A DNA stretch of 16,980 bases from Candidatus Latescibacterota bacterium (GTDB lineage: Bacteria; Latescibacterota; UBA2968; GCA-2709665). Shown here piece by piece: positions 7,308-15,340 of this stretch. Both the position numbers and the translations under genes were made by a program. The stretch covers positions 1 through 16,980 of the forward strand of contig JASLMQ010001007.1 in NCBI GenBank assembly GCA_030746455.1. The letters run 5' to 3'. The first letter of the stretch is position 1; every line of letters begins with the position of its first letter. Under the pieces are notes generated by a model that saw only the letters and a program-made list of their open reading frames with translations, was not told the origin of the DNA and made no database searches.

Positions 7308-8267
7308 CTAGCCCAGCACGTCCAGGGCCTCCATGATGCCCTTCATGTATCCCAGGGACTGGGCGTGGCCGATCTCGCGCGAGTCGCCCACGCAGGTCGG
7401 CCAGTGGTCCGGAATCAGGGTCCTCGTGTAGCCCACCTCCTTGTAGACCCGCAGGGCATCCAGCATGTTGACGTCGCCGTCGTCGATGAAGCTCTCCTCG
7501 AACCTGGGGACCGCGCCCTTTATGTTTCGGAAATGGACGTGGTTGATCTTGTCCCGCGATCCGAAGTAGCGAATGGTCTCCAGCACGTCCACGCCCATCT
7601 CGGCGACGGTGCCCTGGCAGAAGTTCAGGCCGTTCGAGTCGCTGGGCACGATGTCGAGCAGACGCTTCAGGCCCTCAACGGTGCCGAGTACGCGGGTTTC
7701 GCCCTTCAGCGTCGGCACGGGCGGATCGTCGGGGTGGCAGGCCAGCCTTACGCCGGCGCTCTCGGCAACGGGCACCACGTTCTTGATGAAGTAGGTGATC
7801 CGGTCCCACACCTCCTCCTCGGTGGCCTTCCATTCCGGAACGGGCTCCGCCTTGAGGGCCTCGTCGTAGTCGAAGTGCCTTACGGTGGCGCCGCCTCTGG
7901 CGGTGTCTCCCCTGGTAGACCCGAACACCGCGGAGAGGTTGAACACGTACTCGACCACGGGGACGTCTTCCTCACCGAGCATTTCGAGGGTCCGGTTCAC
8001 GTCCTCGATCTCCTGCTCTTTTCCGGGACGTCCCAGTCGGATGTTCCAGTGCTGGGTACCGGCCGGCTGGGGCAGAAGGAAGACCTCGATCTTCAGCCCG
8101 TAGGACTCGACCTTCTTCTTGGCCGCCAGCAGCTTTTCACGCTGAAGCGGGCCTCTCTGGTCTTCGTCCAGGAAATCGCCGCCGTTCACCTTCAGGTGGG
8201 TCACACCCATCTGAGCAGCGAATTGGAGGTTTTCATCCGAGAGATCGGTTCCGGTGGTGAGTTTCAT
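7308..8267 (-). CDS. Mannonate dehydratase-like (UxuA family) TIM-barrel protein
   Basis: A 319-residue protein, shorter than E. coli UxuA (about 390). UxuA dehydrates D-mannonate to 2-keto-3-deoxygluconate in hexuronate breakdown. The metal-site motifs are all present: ACHPDDP (Cys177-His178), NGLNFCQGTVAEMG with Cys217, HVHFRN (His243/His245) and LIPDHWP (Asp287-His288). RVLGTVEGLKRLLDIV (192-207) and DGDVNML (263-269) are also family-like. The ATG follows an AAGGAG site with ten bases between. The shorter length and weakly similar N-terminal third allow a related sugar-acid dehydratase or isomerase instead of true mannonate dehydratase. It stands alone, with 207 bp upstream and 393 bp downstream. 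With the oxidoreductase and the aldolase-like protein it would supply the core of a uronic-acid route, which is inference. Confidence 0.88.
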   Translation of the reverse strand: MKLTTGTDLSDENLQFAAQMGVTHLKVNGGDFLDEDQRGPLQREKLLAAKKKVESYGLKIEVFLLPQPAGTQHWNIRLGRPGKEQEIEDVNRTLEMLGEEDVPVVEYVFNLSAVFGSTRGDTARGGATVRHFDYDEALKAEPVPEWKATEEEVWDRITYFIKNVVPVAESAGVRLACHPDDPPVPTLKGETRVLGTVEGLKRLLDIVPSDSNGLNFCQGTVAEMGVDVLETIRYFGSRDKINHVHFRNIKGAVPRFEESFIDDGDVNMLDALRVYKEVGYTRTLIPDHWPTCVGDSREIGHAQSLGYMKGIMEALDVLG

Positions 8268-8357
8268 GAGTGAAAAGCTCCTTGCGATATGGTTTTGGTG
8301 TTGGCCTGGAATGCGGCGCGTCAGGTTTCAGAAACGTCGTTTGTCCTTTGGACGACA

Positions 8358-8454
8358 GACCACGGACGACCCTCCTTCGCTCCTTGCGGAGCTACAGAGG
8401 GCAGGCGGACGACGGCGTTGTGCCGCCAGGCGGGTTCTCCTGTGGTCCGTGGTC
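8358..8454. repeat. GACCACGGAC inverted repeat flanking a low-complexity spacer
   Basis: GACCACGGAC (8358-8367) pairs exactly with GTCCGTGGTC (8445-8454) across 77 bases. The spacer holds CTCCTTCGCTCCTTGCGGAG and GGGCAGGCGGACGACGG, both in the style of dispersed intergenic repeats. The element fills the gap between the third URO-D gene and the UxuA-like gene and contains no gene. It could be a hairpin terminator for the URO-D gene ending at 8475 or a miniature repeat element. Confidence 0.5.
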
Positions 8455-8474
8455 GATGTTCTGGACGATCGAGG

Positions 8475-9554
8475 TCAGGACTCATAGCGGCCATATCTGT
8501 GGATGGCGTCGTACATCGCGACGACGTTTTCGGTGGGGGAGTTGTCCTGCAGCATGTGGGTGGGGGCGCAGGCGTAGCCCCCTCCGGGCATCATCACCTC
8601 CAGGGTCGAACGGACGTCGGTGGCCACATCGTCGACGCTGCCGTACGCGACGGGACCGGCCGTTGAGATGCAGCCGTGGAAGGCGAGGCGGTCGCCGTAG
8701 CGCTCCTTGAGATAGGCAGGGGCCATGTCGCTCGCCTCGGGCTGAAGCGTGTCCACAACATCGATTCCCATCTCCACGAAGTCATCGAACGCCCAGCTGC
8801 TGGACCCACAGCAGTGGATCGCTACTGGGATGCCGTGGTGTTTGGCCAGGTCGACGACCCGCTGGTGCCTCGGCCGTAGGTGCTTCCGGTAGAGGTCCAG
8901 GCCGATGAGGGGGCCCTGCTGGGTGCCCAGATCCTCACCCATCCACAGCAGGTCGATTCCTCCCTTTGCGGCCTCGAGTGTTCGGGATGTGACCTCCAGC
9001 ATGATGTCGAGCTTGCGGTCGATGTAGCACAGTCCTTCGGGTTCGTCGGTCACGAGGTCGACCAGCACCTGCTCCATCGTGCGAATCATGCCGGTGCTGT
9101 TGATGATGTCGCCCAGACCGGCCCCGCCGCCGACAACGCAGTAGTCCTCGAACCGCGCGCACTGCTGGGCCACCCGTGAGTAGTCGTGTTCGTCGGGGGA
9201 GGGCATCGGCCAGGCCTCGATCTCCTCGACGGTGGCGTGCTGGAGGGGGAAGTCGCAGAAGTCCCAGTAGCCCCCGGATTCGTGCTCGATCCATCGGGTG
9301 CGGATCCCCCAGAGGTTCACCCGACGGTCGGGCAGATCGGCATGCAGCTCCGGCCCCACGTAGGGTGCGGAGACGGTGCGGAAGTCGGTGCCCAGCCGCT
9401 CGCGCAGACCTTCGCCGTCGTCCTCCGCCAGTCCGAAGTGATCCTTCAGGCGGCCGTCGATCCCCGGGTTGCCGTAGTAGTTGATGGGCACCTGGTCCGG
9501 TTTTTCACGGGCGAACGCGGCAAGTACACGCTCTTTCGATCGCATTTTGTACAT
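8475..9554 (-). CDS. Uroporphyrinogen-decarboxylase-like protein, methyltransferase type, full zinc motif
   Basis: A 359-residue URO-D superfamily protein with the usual N-terminal SKERVLAAFAREKPDQVPI. IHCCGSS (His247, Cys249) and GGGYACAPTHMLQDNSPTEN (324-343, Cys329) together give the HxC...C zinc pattern of the MtaA/MtbA/CmuA-type methyltransferase branch. Those enzymes move a methyl group between a corrinoid protein and a thiol. True HemE lacks this pattern and has a different N-terminus. ATG codon 4 (9545) starts MRSKERV, the more typical family start, and has AAAAGG eleven bases upstream; the first ATG has that site only two bases away, so 9545 is likely the real start. No corrinoid protein gene is in view. 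It is separated from the two other URO-D genes by a 190-bp gap holding an inverted repeat pair. Confidence 0.92.
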   Translation of the reverse strand: MYKMRSKERVLAAFAREKPDQVPINYYGNPGIDGRLKDHFGLAEDDGEGLRERLGTDFRTVSAPYVGPELHADLPDRRVNLWGIRTRWIEHESGGYWDFCDFPLQHATVEEIEAWPMPSPDEHDYSRVAQQCARFEDYCVVGGGAGLGDIINSTGMIRTMEQVLVDLVTDEPEGLCYIDRKLDIMLEVTSRTLEAAKGGIDLLWMGEDLGTQQGPLIGLDLYRKHLRPRHQRVVDLAKHHGIPVAIHCCGSSSWAFDDFVEMGIDVVDTLQPEASDMAPAYLKERYGDRLAFHGCISTAGPVAYGSVDDVATDVRSTLEVMMPGGGYACAPTHMLQDNSPTENVVAMYDAIHRYGRYES

Positions 9555-9580
9555 GGCCTTTTCGAAGATCTACACCTTGT

Positions 9581-9724
9581 CACCACGAAAGGCACGAAAG
9601 CCACGAACAGATCATGAGGGCCAAACCACAGGGCCTGTGGTTGCCCCGACGCCGGAGGTTGCCACCGTCGTTCGGAGGTAGATACCCTCTTCCACTTTTC
9701 GTGCTTTCCGTGTCTTCCGTGGTG
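9581..9724. repeat. Inverted pair of CACGAAAGA repeats enclosing a palindrome (MITE-like)
   Basis: CACCACGAAAGGCACGAAAG at 9581 is mirrored by the complement of CACCACGGAAGACACGGAAA at 9696-9724. The arms of about 28 bases agree at roughly four-fifths of positions and bracket about 90 bases. Inside, AACCACAGG (9624-9632) and CCTGTGGTT (9634-9642) form a perfect 9-bp stem around one base. The element fills the gap between two URO-D genes. It encodes nothing and could be a non-autonomous element, an mRNA hairpin or simply two repeats in opposite orientation. Confidence 0.6.
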
Positions 9725-9744
9725 CCGCAGTTCGCTGTGGACTT

Positions 9745-10872
9745 TCAGGTCCAGCGATTGATGTAGTTGCGGTTGCGGTAGGTATCGATCATTGAGGCAT
9801 CAAGAGGATACGTGCCCCATCTGCGTGCGGTTGCCATCATCGACCGGTAGTTCTCGGGCTTGACCGCCGGATGGATCGAGTTGCTGGAGGCCATGATGTA
9901 CCCGCCCCCCGGGGCGGCCTTGGCAAGGGTCTCCTTGACGGCGTCCTCGACATCGGCGGTCGTTCCATTGGGCAGCAGCTCGGTGCAATCCACGTTCCCG
10001 ATCAGGGTGACGCGGTCGCCGTACTGGGACTTGACTTCACCTATATCCATGCCGGCGATGGGCTCGAGGGGGTCGATGGCGTCGATTCCGGCATCGACCA
10101 TCATATCCATCAGCGACCAGATGTTGCCGTCGGTGTGCTTGATGTAGGGCACTCCGGCGTCGTGCGCGGCGTCGACGCTCCGCGCCATGTAGGGCAGGAT
10201 AAACTCCCGGAAGTGCGCGGGCGACATGACGGGCGCCTCGCGTCCCGCGTAGTCGTCCCCGGCGACGATGGCATCGGCGCCAAGCTCGATGGCGCGACGC
10301 ATCAGACGGATCTTGTAGTCCGCGACCATCTCCGCCAGATCGTGCGCCAGTCCGGGGTTCTCGATGTAGTCCATGAACAGATGGTCCATCCCGCCGCGGA
10401 GATAGTGGGGAAACTCGAAGCCATCGTGGGTCAGAAAGACGATGGCCCGGCGTCGCTTGAAGCGTTCCACTGCCGCCCGCAGGGAGGCGAGCCGGTCGCC
10501 CGCATCCGGATCGGGAGGTGTGTAGGTCTTCAGGTCCGCCTCCGACCGGATCGGGCCCGTGATGGGGTAGGGAATCCCGAACTCGGTCATCCCCCAGACG
10601 ATTCCCCACTCGTCGACCACATCCTGTCCCCCCTCCGTTTCCACCGTTCGGCCGCGCCAGGTCATTGCATCGGCGTCACTCGCGTCTACCGGGCGGAGGG
10701 GCATGTCCTCGAAGATCGTGATCGCGTCGAGGTCTTCCTGCTCGGTGAAGTCTTCCAGCGTGGTGGCCCCCCATGCGGACAGCGTGGGCTCGTTGACGAT
10801 CAGCTCCCACATGGGCACGCGGTCAGGCTGCTCCCGCCGCAGGGCTGCCATGAATCGCTCGGCTCCGGTCAT
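9745..10872 (-). CDS. Uroporphyrinogen-decarboxylase-like protein lacking the zinc cysteines
   Basis: A 375-residue member of the URO-D superfamily: TGAERFMAALRREQPDRVPM at the N-terminus, VAGDDYAGREAPVMSPAHF (203-221) in the barrel, and APGGGYIMASSNSIHPAVKP (320-339) near the end. Where the methyltransferase branch has HxC, this protein has KHTDGN (His246, Asp248). At the last Cys position it has Met327 (GGGYIMA against GGGYACA in the neighbouring paralogue). It therefore probably does not bind zinc as MtaA/MtbA do, and its reaction is unknown. The start has only a weak GGGGA site. The upstream URO-D paralogue ends 33 bp before it, so the two are likely co-transcribed with the PIG-L gene. 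A HemE role is unlikely given the tandem arrangement with two other paralogues and the unusual length, but I cannot exclude every decarboxylase function. Confidence 0.92.
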   Translation of the reverse strand: MTGAERFMAALRREQPDRVPMWELIVNEPTLSAWGATTLEDFTEQEDLDAITIFEDMPLRPVDASDADAMTWRGRTVETEGGQDVVDEWGIVWGMTEFGIPYPITGPIRSEADLKTYTPPDPDAGDRLASLRAAVERFKRRRAIVFLTHDGFEFPHYLRGGMDHLFMDYIENPGLAHDLAEMVADYKIRLMRRAIELGADAIVAGDDYAGREAPVMSPAHFREFILPYMARSVDAAHDAGVPYIKHTDGNIWSLMDMMVDAGIDAIDPLEPIAGMDIGEVKSQYGDRVTLIGNVDCTELLPNGTTADVEDAVKETLAKAAPGGGYIMASSNSIHPAVKPENYRSMMATARRWGTYPLDASMIDTYRNRNYINRWT

Positions 10873-10905
10873 CTCAATCCCCAGTCGTGTGTCGGACAGA
10901 CGGGG

Positions 10906-11901
10906 TCACGACGCATACCTGGCTCGAACGCCCTTCGAGAGGAAGTGGTCGCTCGCAAAGGCCTGCCATTTGGGGTCGAGTCCAATGGCCTCGTTGCTGC
11001 CGTAGTAGCCGGCTACGAAGCCCCCACGGCCCTGCCAGAGCCTGTCCAGCATCTCGTCCACCTTGGCCTCGATCAAGCCGCGATCCTGCGTCTGGAGTGT
11101 CGTCTGGATGTCGACGGGACACCAGAACGTGATCTTCCCCTTCTGCTGGAAGGACGCCAGTGTGTCGATGCCGTGCAGGTCTGGCTGATCGAACTGGAGC
11201 AGGTCGATGCCGGCTTCCATCAGACCCGGCACGATTTCGGCGACGTGTCCACAGGAGTGCATAAGAACCTTGATTCCGCACTGGTGGGCGATCCCGCAGA
11301 GCCGCTCGAACCGGGGATAGAACTCGTCGTACCACAGCGACGGACTGACCAGGGTCTGGGTCTGGGTCCCCCAGTCCTCACCGAACATCACACCGTCCAC
11401 GCCCGCTGCGGCGTAGTTGCGGATCATATCCTCGAGCATGTCGTCGATCCGGTCGTGCAGCTCCCGAATCCGGTCTCTGTCGATGAGGATGTCCACCAGA
11501 TACTGCTCGAGCTTGCGCATCTTGCGGGCGATGTTGAAGGCGAAACCCGGGATCCCGCCGTTCAGCCACCTGTCAGGGAGTTCCTGACGTCGCTTCCGAA
11601 CGCCCTCATAGTCCTCGGGCCTGGAATAGTCGGGCAGTTCGTAGGTGGCCAGCTTCGAGAAATCGTCCAGGACTCCTCCGGTGACTTCGCCTTTTGAGAC
11701 CGATGCGATGCGCCCCCACGTATTTCCCCATTCGTCGGTCCGTTCCCACCGTCCCCCGCCGACTTCCTTCCACTCGGTCGCGTGGGTGGTCGCCGTACTG
11801 CTGCCGCCGGCGAAGTCGGACTCGCCGAAGGAGCGAGCGACCCGTTCCGGGCCTTCAAATTCGAGGGTGCGCCGGACGATTTCCCTGGACGTCATCGCCA
11901 T
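10906..11901 (-). CDS. Divergent uroporphyrinogen-decarboxylase-like protein
   Basis: A 331-residue protein starting MAMTSREIVRRTLEFEGPER, chosen because GGAGG lies ten bases upstream of this ATG; a frame-compatible ATG at 11919 includes that site and is less likely. URO-D features are the N-terminus, VDGVMFGEDWGTQ (168-180), LMHSCGHVAEIVPGLMEAGI (213-232) and LLQFDQPDLHG (234-244). It keeps HxC (His215, Cys217), but the C-terminal Cys position reads GGFVAGYYG, so the third zinc ligand is absent. It is more divergent than the other two paralogues around residues 25-75. It sits 23 bp after the PIG-L gene and 33 bp before the next URO-D, in an apparent operon. Function is inferred only to superfamily level: methyl transfer or a related barrel reaction. 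Confidence 0.88.
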   Translation of the reverse strand: MAMTSREIVRRTLEFEGPERVARSFGESDFAGGSSTATTHATEWKEVGGGRWERTDEWGNTWGRIASVSKGEVTGGVLDDFSKLATYELPDYSRPEDYEGVRKRRQELPDRWLNGGIPGFAFNIARKMRKLEQYLVDILIDRDRIRELHDRIDDMLEDMIRNYAAAGVDGVMFGEDWGTQTQTLVSPSLWYDEFYPRFERLCGIAHQCGIKVLMHSCGHVAEIVPGLMEAGIDLLQFDQPDLHGIDTLASFQQKGKITFWCPVDIQTTLQTQDRGLIEAKVDEMLDRLWQGRGGFVAGYYGSNEAIGLDPKWQAFASDHFLSKGVRARYAS

Positions 11902-11924
11902 CCCTTTCTGGCCTCCCAAGCGCG

Positions 11925-12836
11925 CTATCGGATCGGGACCGCGTTCCCATCCACGTAGCGCTCGACCTCATCCTGTCTGACGATCGGTATGTGTTGCAGA
12001 TCCCGGCCAACATAACAAAAAGCCTCCGCGTACGCCAATCCGTATTTCTCGCCGATCTCCCGGTAGCCACCCAGCCCAAAGAGTCTGATGTACTCGCGGT
12101 CTGCGGTCTCGTCATCGTCCCCCAGCTCAGGCAGCTTGAGCCCCTGTTTGGCCAGACGCGCCTTGAGCTTCGAGCCTTTCGATCCGGCGGGGCCCTGCGA
12201 CTTGTTCACGCTCATGGAGGCGACCTTGGCCTCCATGTAGTCACCGATGTCCACGACCCGGTTGCACGGCTGACCGGGACGGGCCACCCAGTAGTACTTC
12301 TCGCGCACACCGTGGGGGGCAATCCCCGCCGCGACCTGTTCCGGGTAGTCCTTGCCCATATCGGCCATCCAGCAGGCGGCCTCGACGACCTGGCCCGTGA
12401 CGGTGTGATCGGGATTCTCCTCGTAGTGTCCCCAGGGATTGAAGGTCAGGACCGTGTCCACCTTGAGATACCGGAACAGGAAGATCATCCGCGCCCGCAG
12501 CTCCAGGGGGGACGCCTCGTCCAGACGGTGGTTTCGGTACCCCAGGTTGAAGACCGCCTCGAGGCCCAGCACCTCAGCCAGCGCGTCCACCTCCCGCTCG
12601 TTGCTCAGAACGGTCTCGCCGATGCTGGAGGTGGGCCCGCACTTCTCGTCGTTGGTGGTCTGGATGAGGTAGCCGGTGTAGCCCTCATCGATCAGCTTGG
12701 CGACCGTGCCTCCGCAGAAGAAGGGGATATCGTCCGCGTGCGCCTGCACGGCAGCCAGGACCTTCCCCTGGTGCGGTCTCCCCTCGGCTCTGCGCTCCAC
12801 GTAGACCTCTTCCGGCGTACACTCGGTATCTGCCAT
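11925..12836 (-). CDS. PIG-L (LmbE) family deacetylase
   Basis: ATG at 12836 is chosen because GGAGG lies five bases upstream, giving 303 residues; an upstream ATG at 12911 adds 25 residues with no family similarity. VLAAVQAHADDIPFFCGGTV (26-45) holds the AHxDD motif (His33, Asp35, Asp36), and NPDHTVTG (141-148) supplies the third zinc ligand His144. PIG-L enzymes are zinc-dependent N-deacetylases of GlcNAc conjugates (GlcNAc-PI, MshB, BshB). The region after residue 200 is longer than in many members and rich in Lys, Asp and Glu. It appears to be the first gene of an operon with two URO-D paralogues (23 and 33 bp gaps). It is divergent from the membrane-protein gene at 13020, with about 180 bp of shared upstream DNA. 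The substrate is unknown: a deacetylated amino sugar or thiol precursor. Confidence 0.93.
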   Translation of the reverse strand: MADTECTPEEVYVERRAEGRPHQGKVLAAVQAHADDIPFFCGGTVAKLIDEGYTGYLIQTTNDEKCGPTSSIGETVLSNEREVDALAEVLGLEAVFNLGYRNHRLDEASPLELRARMIFLFRYLKVDTVLTFNPWGHYEENPDHTVTGQVVEAACWMADMGKDYPEQVAAGIAPHGVREKYYWVARPGQPCNRVVDIGDYMEAKVASMSVNKSQGPAGSKGSKLKARLAKQGLKLPELGDDDETADREYIRLFGLGGYREIGEKYGLAYAEAFCYVGRDLQHIPIVRQDEVERYVDGNAVPIR

Positions 12837-13019
12837 GGCTCCCTCCGGGGTGCGGATTGTGCTGTGCAGGTCATCGTCGCGGACGGTGACTCCGTCCGAC
12901 GTGGCGTGCACGAGTCGATCGATGGTCGTTGATCTTCCTGCGATCCGGCCTTACCTTCATGGCTGAGGCCTAGTCTACGACAGCAGGTAGGCTGTTGCAT
13001 CGAGGAGGCGCCCGCGCTC

Positions 13020-13835
13020 ATGCTCCAGGACCAGACCTTCATCTACGTGATCCTCCTCGGGGGTGTGCTCCTGTTCTCCCTGTGGATCCACCGTCTGTGG
13101 AGGGCCGTACGGGGCCTGCTAATGCGCTGGCGGGAGACGCGGAAGGTGCGTCGGCGGAGCCGTCAGGCGGCGCGAACCAGGCTGCGGACTCCCTGGTATC
13201 ACCGTACATCGGTTCTCTTCTATGCGGGCACGTGTCTGGTCTTCTCGGGACTGGTGCTGACCATTGCGTTCCACTCGCGCACGTTCTTTCCGTTGAGCCT
13301 GGTTGGGATCCTCGGGTTGAGCAGCCTGTTTTTCAACCGGTATGTCAAGGGCTACACCGCCGATGAGCGGCGGTTCTTTCGCGGCGATCCGCAGGCGGCC
13401 TCCCTCCGGTCGGGTACCGAGATACCGCGGCTCTACAGGCATCCGGCGTGGATGTTCGAGTGTCCCAGGCTCTTGGCTACGGCCCATATCTTCATTGTCC
13501 TCGGGATTGTGCTGACGCTCGCGACCAGCGACGTCTACCTGCTCCTGCTGAGTGCCTTCGGCGTGATCTTCTACCTGCAGCTCTGGAGCTTCCATCAGCT
13601 GAACACGGTCACGATCACAGAGCAGCGGATCTTGGTGCAGAGGCGGTTCCCTGAGGAGACATCCATTGAGCTGACGCACGATCAGATCGAGGAGATCTGG
13701 CTGAGGCGGACGTCCCTCCAGCGGATGGCGCACGCCGGCACCCTCGTTCTGACACGGGCGGATGGGCCCGACGTGGAGGTGGTGCTCGATCATCCTGAGG
13801 ATGTGCAGGCGATCCTCGAAACGCTCAGCCCTTGA
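13020..13835 (+). CDS. Membrane protein with C-terminal bacterial PH-like domain
   Basis: A 271-residue protein. Hydrophobic stretches at about 7-24, 64-84, 89-106, 151-169 and 171-189 give up to five membrane helices. A basic segment (residues 36-56, many Arg) follows the first helix and should lie in the cytoplasm. Residues 194-270 (NTVTITEQRILVQRR, then IELTHDQIEEIWLRRTSLQR, then AGTLVLTRADG) match the spacing of bacterial PH-like (bPH_2) domains such as those of YdbS-like proteins, but only one domain is present. AGGAGG lies eleven bases before the ATG. Its role is unknown; such proteins are membrane-associated and some act in envelope stress or lipid sensing. It is on the opposite strand from most neighbours and is followed by a repeat copy and the sialidase-like gene. 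Confidence 0.85.
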   Translation: MLQDQTFIYVILLGGVLLFSLWIHRLWRAVRGLLMRWRETRKVRRRSRQAARTRLRTPWYHRTSVLFYAGTCLVFSGLVLTIAFHSRTFFPLSLVGILGLSSLFFNRYVKGYTADERRFFRGDPQAASLRSGTEIPRLYRHPAWMFECPRLLATAHIFIVLGIVLTLATSDVYLLLLSAFGVIFYLQLWSFHQLNTVTITEQRILVQRRFPEETSIELTHDQIEEIWLRRTSLQRMAHAGTLVLTRADGPDVEVVLDHPEDVQAILETLSP

Positions 13836-13848
13836 TCGAAGAGCGGGT

Positions 13849-13880
13849 CACCACGAAAGACACGAAAATCACGAAAGACA
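13849..13880 (+). repeat. CACGAAAGA-type short tandem repeat, copy 4
   Basis: CACCACGAAAGACACGAAAA then TCACGAAAGACA begins 13 bp after the stop of the membrane-protein gene. It has the same family and orientation as the copy at 6073. A GGTCC/GGACC mini-hairpin at 13901-13917 follows. The segment TGGAGGAAGG after the repeat also occurs after the 6073 copy, so the repeat may be the edge of a longer element. Confidence 0.75.
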
Positions 13881-14048
13881 GACAATTCTGGGTGGAGGAA
13901 GGTCCTGGCGTCGGACCCACGCGATGGAATGTTGAGGCCAGGCCCGAGCGCGCGGTGGAAGGTGTATCCAGGCGCTCTGCGGCCGTAGCTGTCTTTCGAC
14001 ACACTGGCACCCAACACCAAAATCTACTCAAGCGAGGGGAGAGGCAAC

Positions 14049-15329
14049 GTGAATCCCGTCTGTGACATCAAGAAGGAAGTGTACGTGCCCTGTCCGGAAC
14101 CCCACGTGGCGACGACCGCGAGCGTGACCTACATCGGGGAAGGGCTGACCCGTGAAGAGACCCGGTCCAACATACGATCCAGCGACTGGCACGACACCCG
14201 GCGCCGGCGCCTCTCGCACGACAACGGCCGCACCTGGTCGGAGTGGAAGACCCTGTACATCGAGGTCCCCACGCAGGGCGGATACACCATGTCGGGGGGG
14301 CCGGGACAGGGAGGAACCGGACCGCTCGACCCGGTATCGGGGAGGCTGATCAAGCGGGTGTTCCAAAGGATCGTGGAGGGCGATCCCAAGGAGGCGATGG
14401 GCGCGATCTGGTCCGGTAGCCGCCTCTTCTCCGACCACGGGTTCTACCAGCTCTCATCCGACAATGGCGAGACGTGGGGGGAGGGACGTCAGTTCAAGTA
14501 CGAAGACGGACCTGATTTCGATCCGGACGACTGGGGCAATCCCGAGTTCTGGCGCACCAACGAGATGTACATCGGCCACCACACCGTGGTCTCGAACGGG
14601 ACCGTGGTGGCCAGCGCGACGGTGCCCGTGCCCTACAGCGACGAGAAGGACGAGGGCTACCCGTCGGTCTTCCCGAACAACTACAGGGAGGGATGCGTTG
14701 CCGGCGCGATGTGCTTCGTCGGCCGCTGGAACCCGGGCCGGGAGGACTATGACTGGACCCCGTCCAGCGCGGTGTGCCTGCCCCGACGTGTGTCCACACG
14801 CGGCCTGGTTGAGCTTGATATCAGCGAGCTGTCCAACGGCAACCTGATGCTCGTGATGCGTGGGTCGAACACGGGGCTCGACTCTGAGGAATGCCCGGCC
14901 AGGAAGTGGCTGTCCGTTTCGAAGGACGGCGGCCACACCTGGAGCGACGTCACGGCCATGTGCTACGACACGGGCGAGCAATTCTACTCGCCGGCGACGT
15001 TCGTGCGAACGATCCGGAGCTCCAAGACGGACAAGCTCTACTGTGTCGGCAACTTCCCCGACGCTCCCCCCGACGGAAACGGCCCCAGGTATCCCCTCCA
15101 GATCGCCGAGGTGGACGAGACAATACCGGCCCTGAAGCGAGACACCGTGACGCTGATCGACGACCGGGACCCCGAGCGCGACTCCGAGCACGTGCAGCTC
15201 TCCAACTTCGGCCTGCTTGAGAACCGGGAGACTCAGGAGATCGAGCTCTACCTGACCCGCCTGGGGGAGCGCGGAACAGGGCCCGACACCTGGACGGCGG
15301 ATACCTACCGTTACACCCTTGAGTTTTGA
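14049..15329 (+). CDS. Sialidase-like protein with Asp-box repeats
   Basis: A 426-residue protein starting with GTG, preceded by GGGGAGAGG four to eight bases away. Three Asp-box motifs of the SxDxGxTW type are visible: SHDNGRTW (56-63), SSDNGETW (136-143) and SKDGGHTW (291-298). They are the turn motifs of a sialidase-fold beta-propeller. TGEQFYSPATFVRTI (308-322) resembles a conserved inner region. The FRIP-type arginine motif of true sialidases is not obvious, and no signal peptide is present, so the enzyme type is uncertain: sialidase, another glycoside hydrolase, or a non-catalytic propeller. Family members usually act on terminal sugars. It is on the plus strand, 213 bp after the membrane-protein gene, and convergent with the BNR_4 gene. 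The stop is followed by the purine repeat and a palindrome that may end both transcripts. Confidence 0.88.
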   Translation: MNPVCDIKKEVYVPCPEPHVATTASVTYIGEGLTREETRSNIRSSDWHDTRRRRLSHDNGRTWSEWKTLYIEVPTQGGYTMSGGPGQGGTGPLDPVSGRLIKRVFQRIVEGDPKEAMGAIWSGSRLFSDHGFYQLSSDNGETWGEGRQFKYEDGPDFDPDDWGNPEFWRTNEMYIGHHTVVSNGTVVASATVPVPYSDEKDEGYPSVFPNNYREGCVAGAMCFVGRWNPGREDYDWTPSSAVCLPRRVSTRGLVELDISELSNGNLMLVMRGSNTGLDSEECPARKWLSVSKDGGHTWSDVTAMCYDTGEQFYSPATFVRTIRSSKTDKLYCVGNFPDAPPDGNGPRYPLQIAEVDETIPALKRDTVTLIDDRDPERDSEHVQLSNFGLLENRETQEIELYLTRLGERGTGPDTWTADTYRYTLEF

Positions 15330-15340
15330 TCGACTAAGCA

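Noticed and set aside
7275..8273. Plus-strand open frame of 332 codons
   Set aside because: Exact antisense shadow of the UxuA-like gene, which has all the expected metal-site motifs.
8475..9554. HemE (haem biosynthesis uroporphyrinogen decarboxylase)
   Set aside because: The HxC...C zinc motif and the presence of three clustered paralogues point to the methyltransferase-like branch, not HemE.
9871..11697. Plus-strand open frame of 608 codons
   Set aside because: It spans antisense to two URO-D genes and the gap between them; no family motif, and the sense genes are well supported.
11694..12932. Plus-strand open frame of 412 codons
   Set aside because: Antisense to the PIG-L gene and the start of the divergent URO-D gene; no domain features.
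12912..13019. Sigma-70 promoter for the plus-strand membrane-protein gene
   Set aside because: TTGATC near 12930 lacks a convincing -10 box at the right distance, so no promoter is called.
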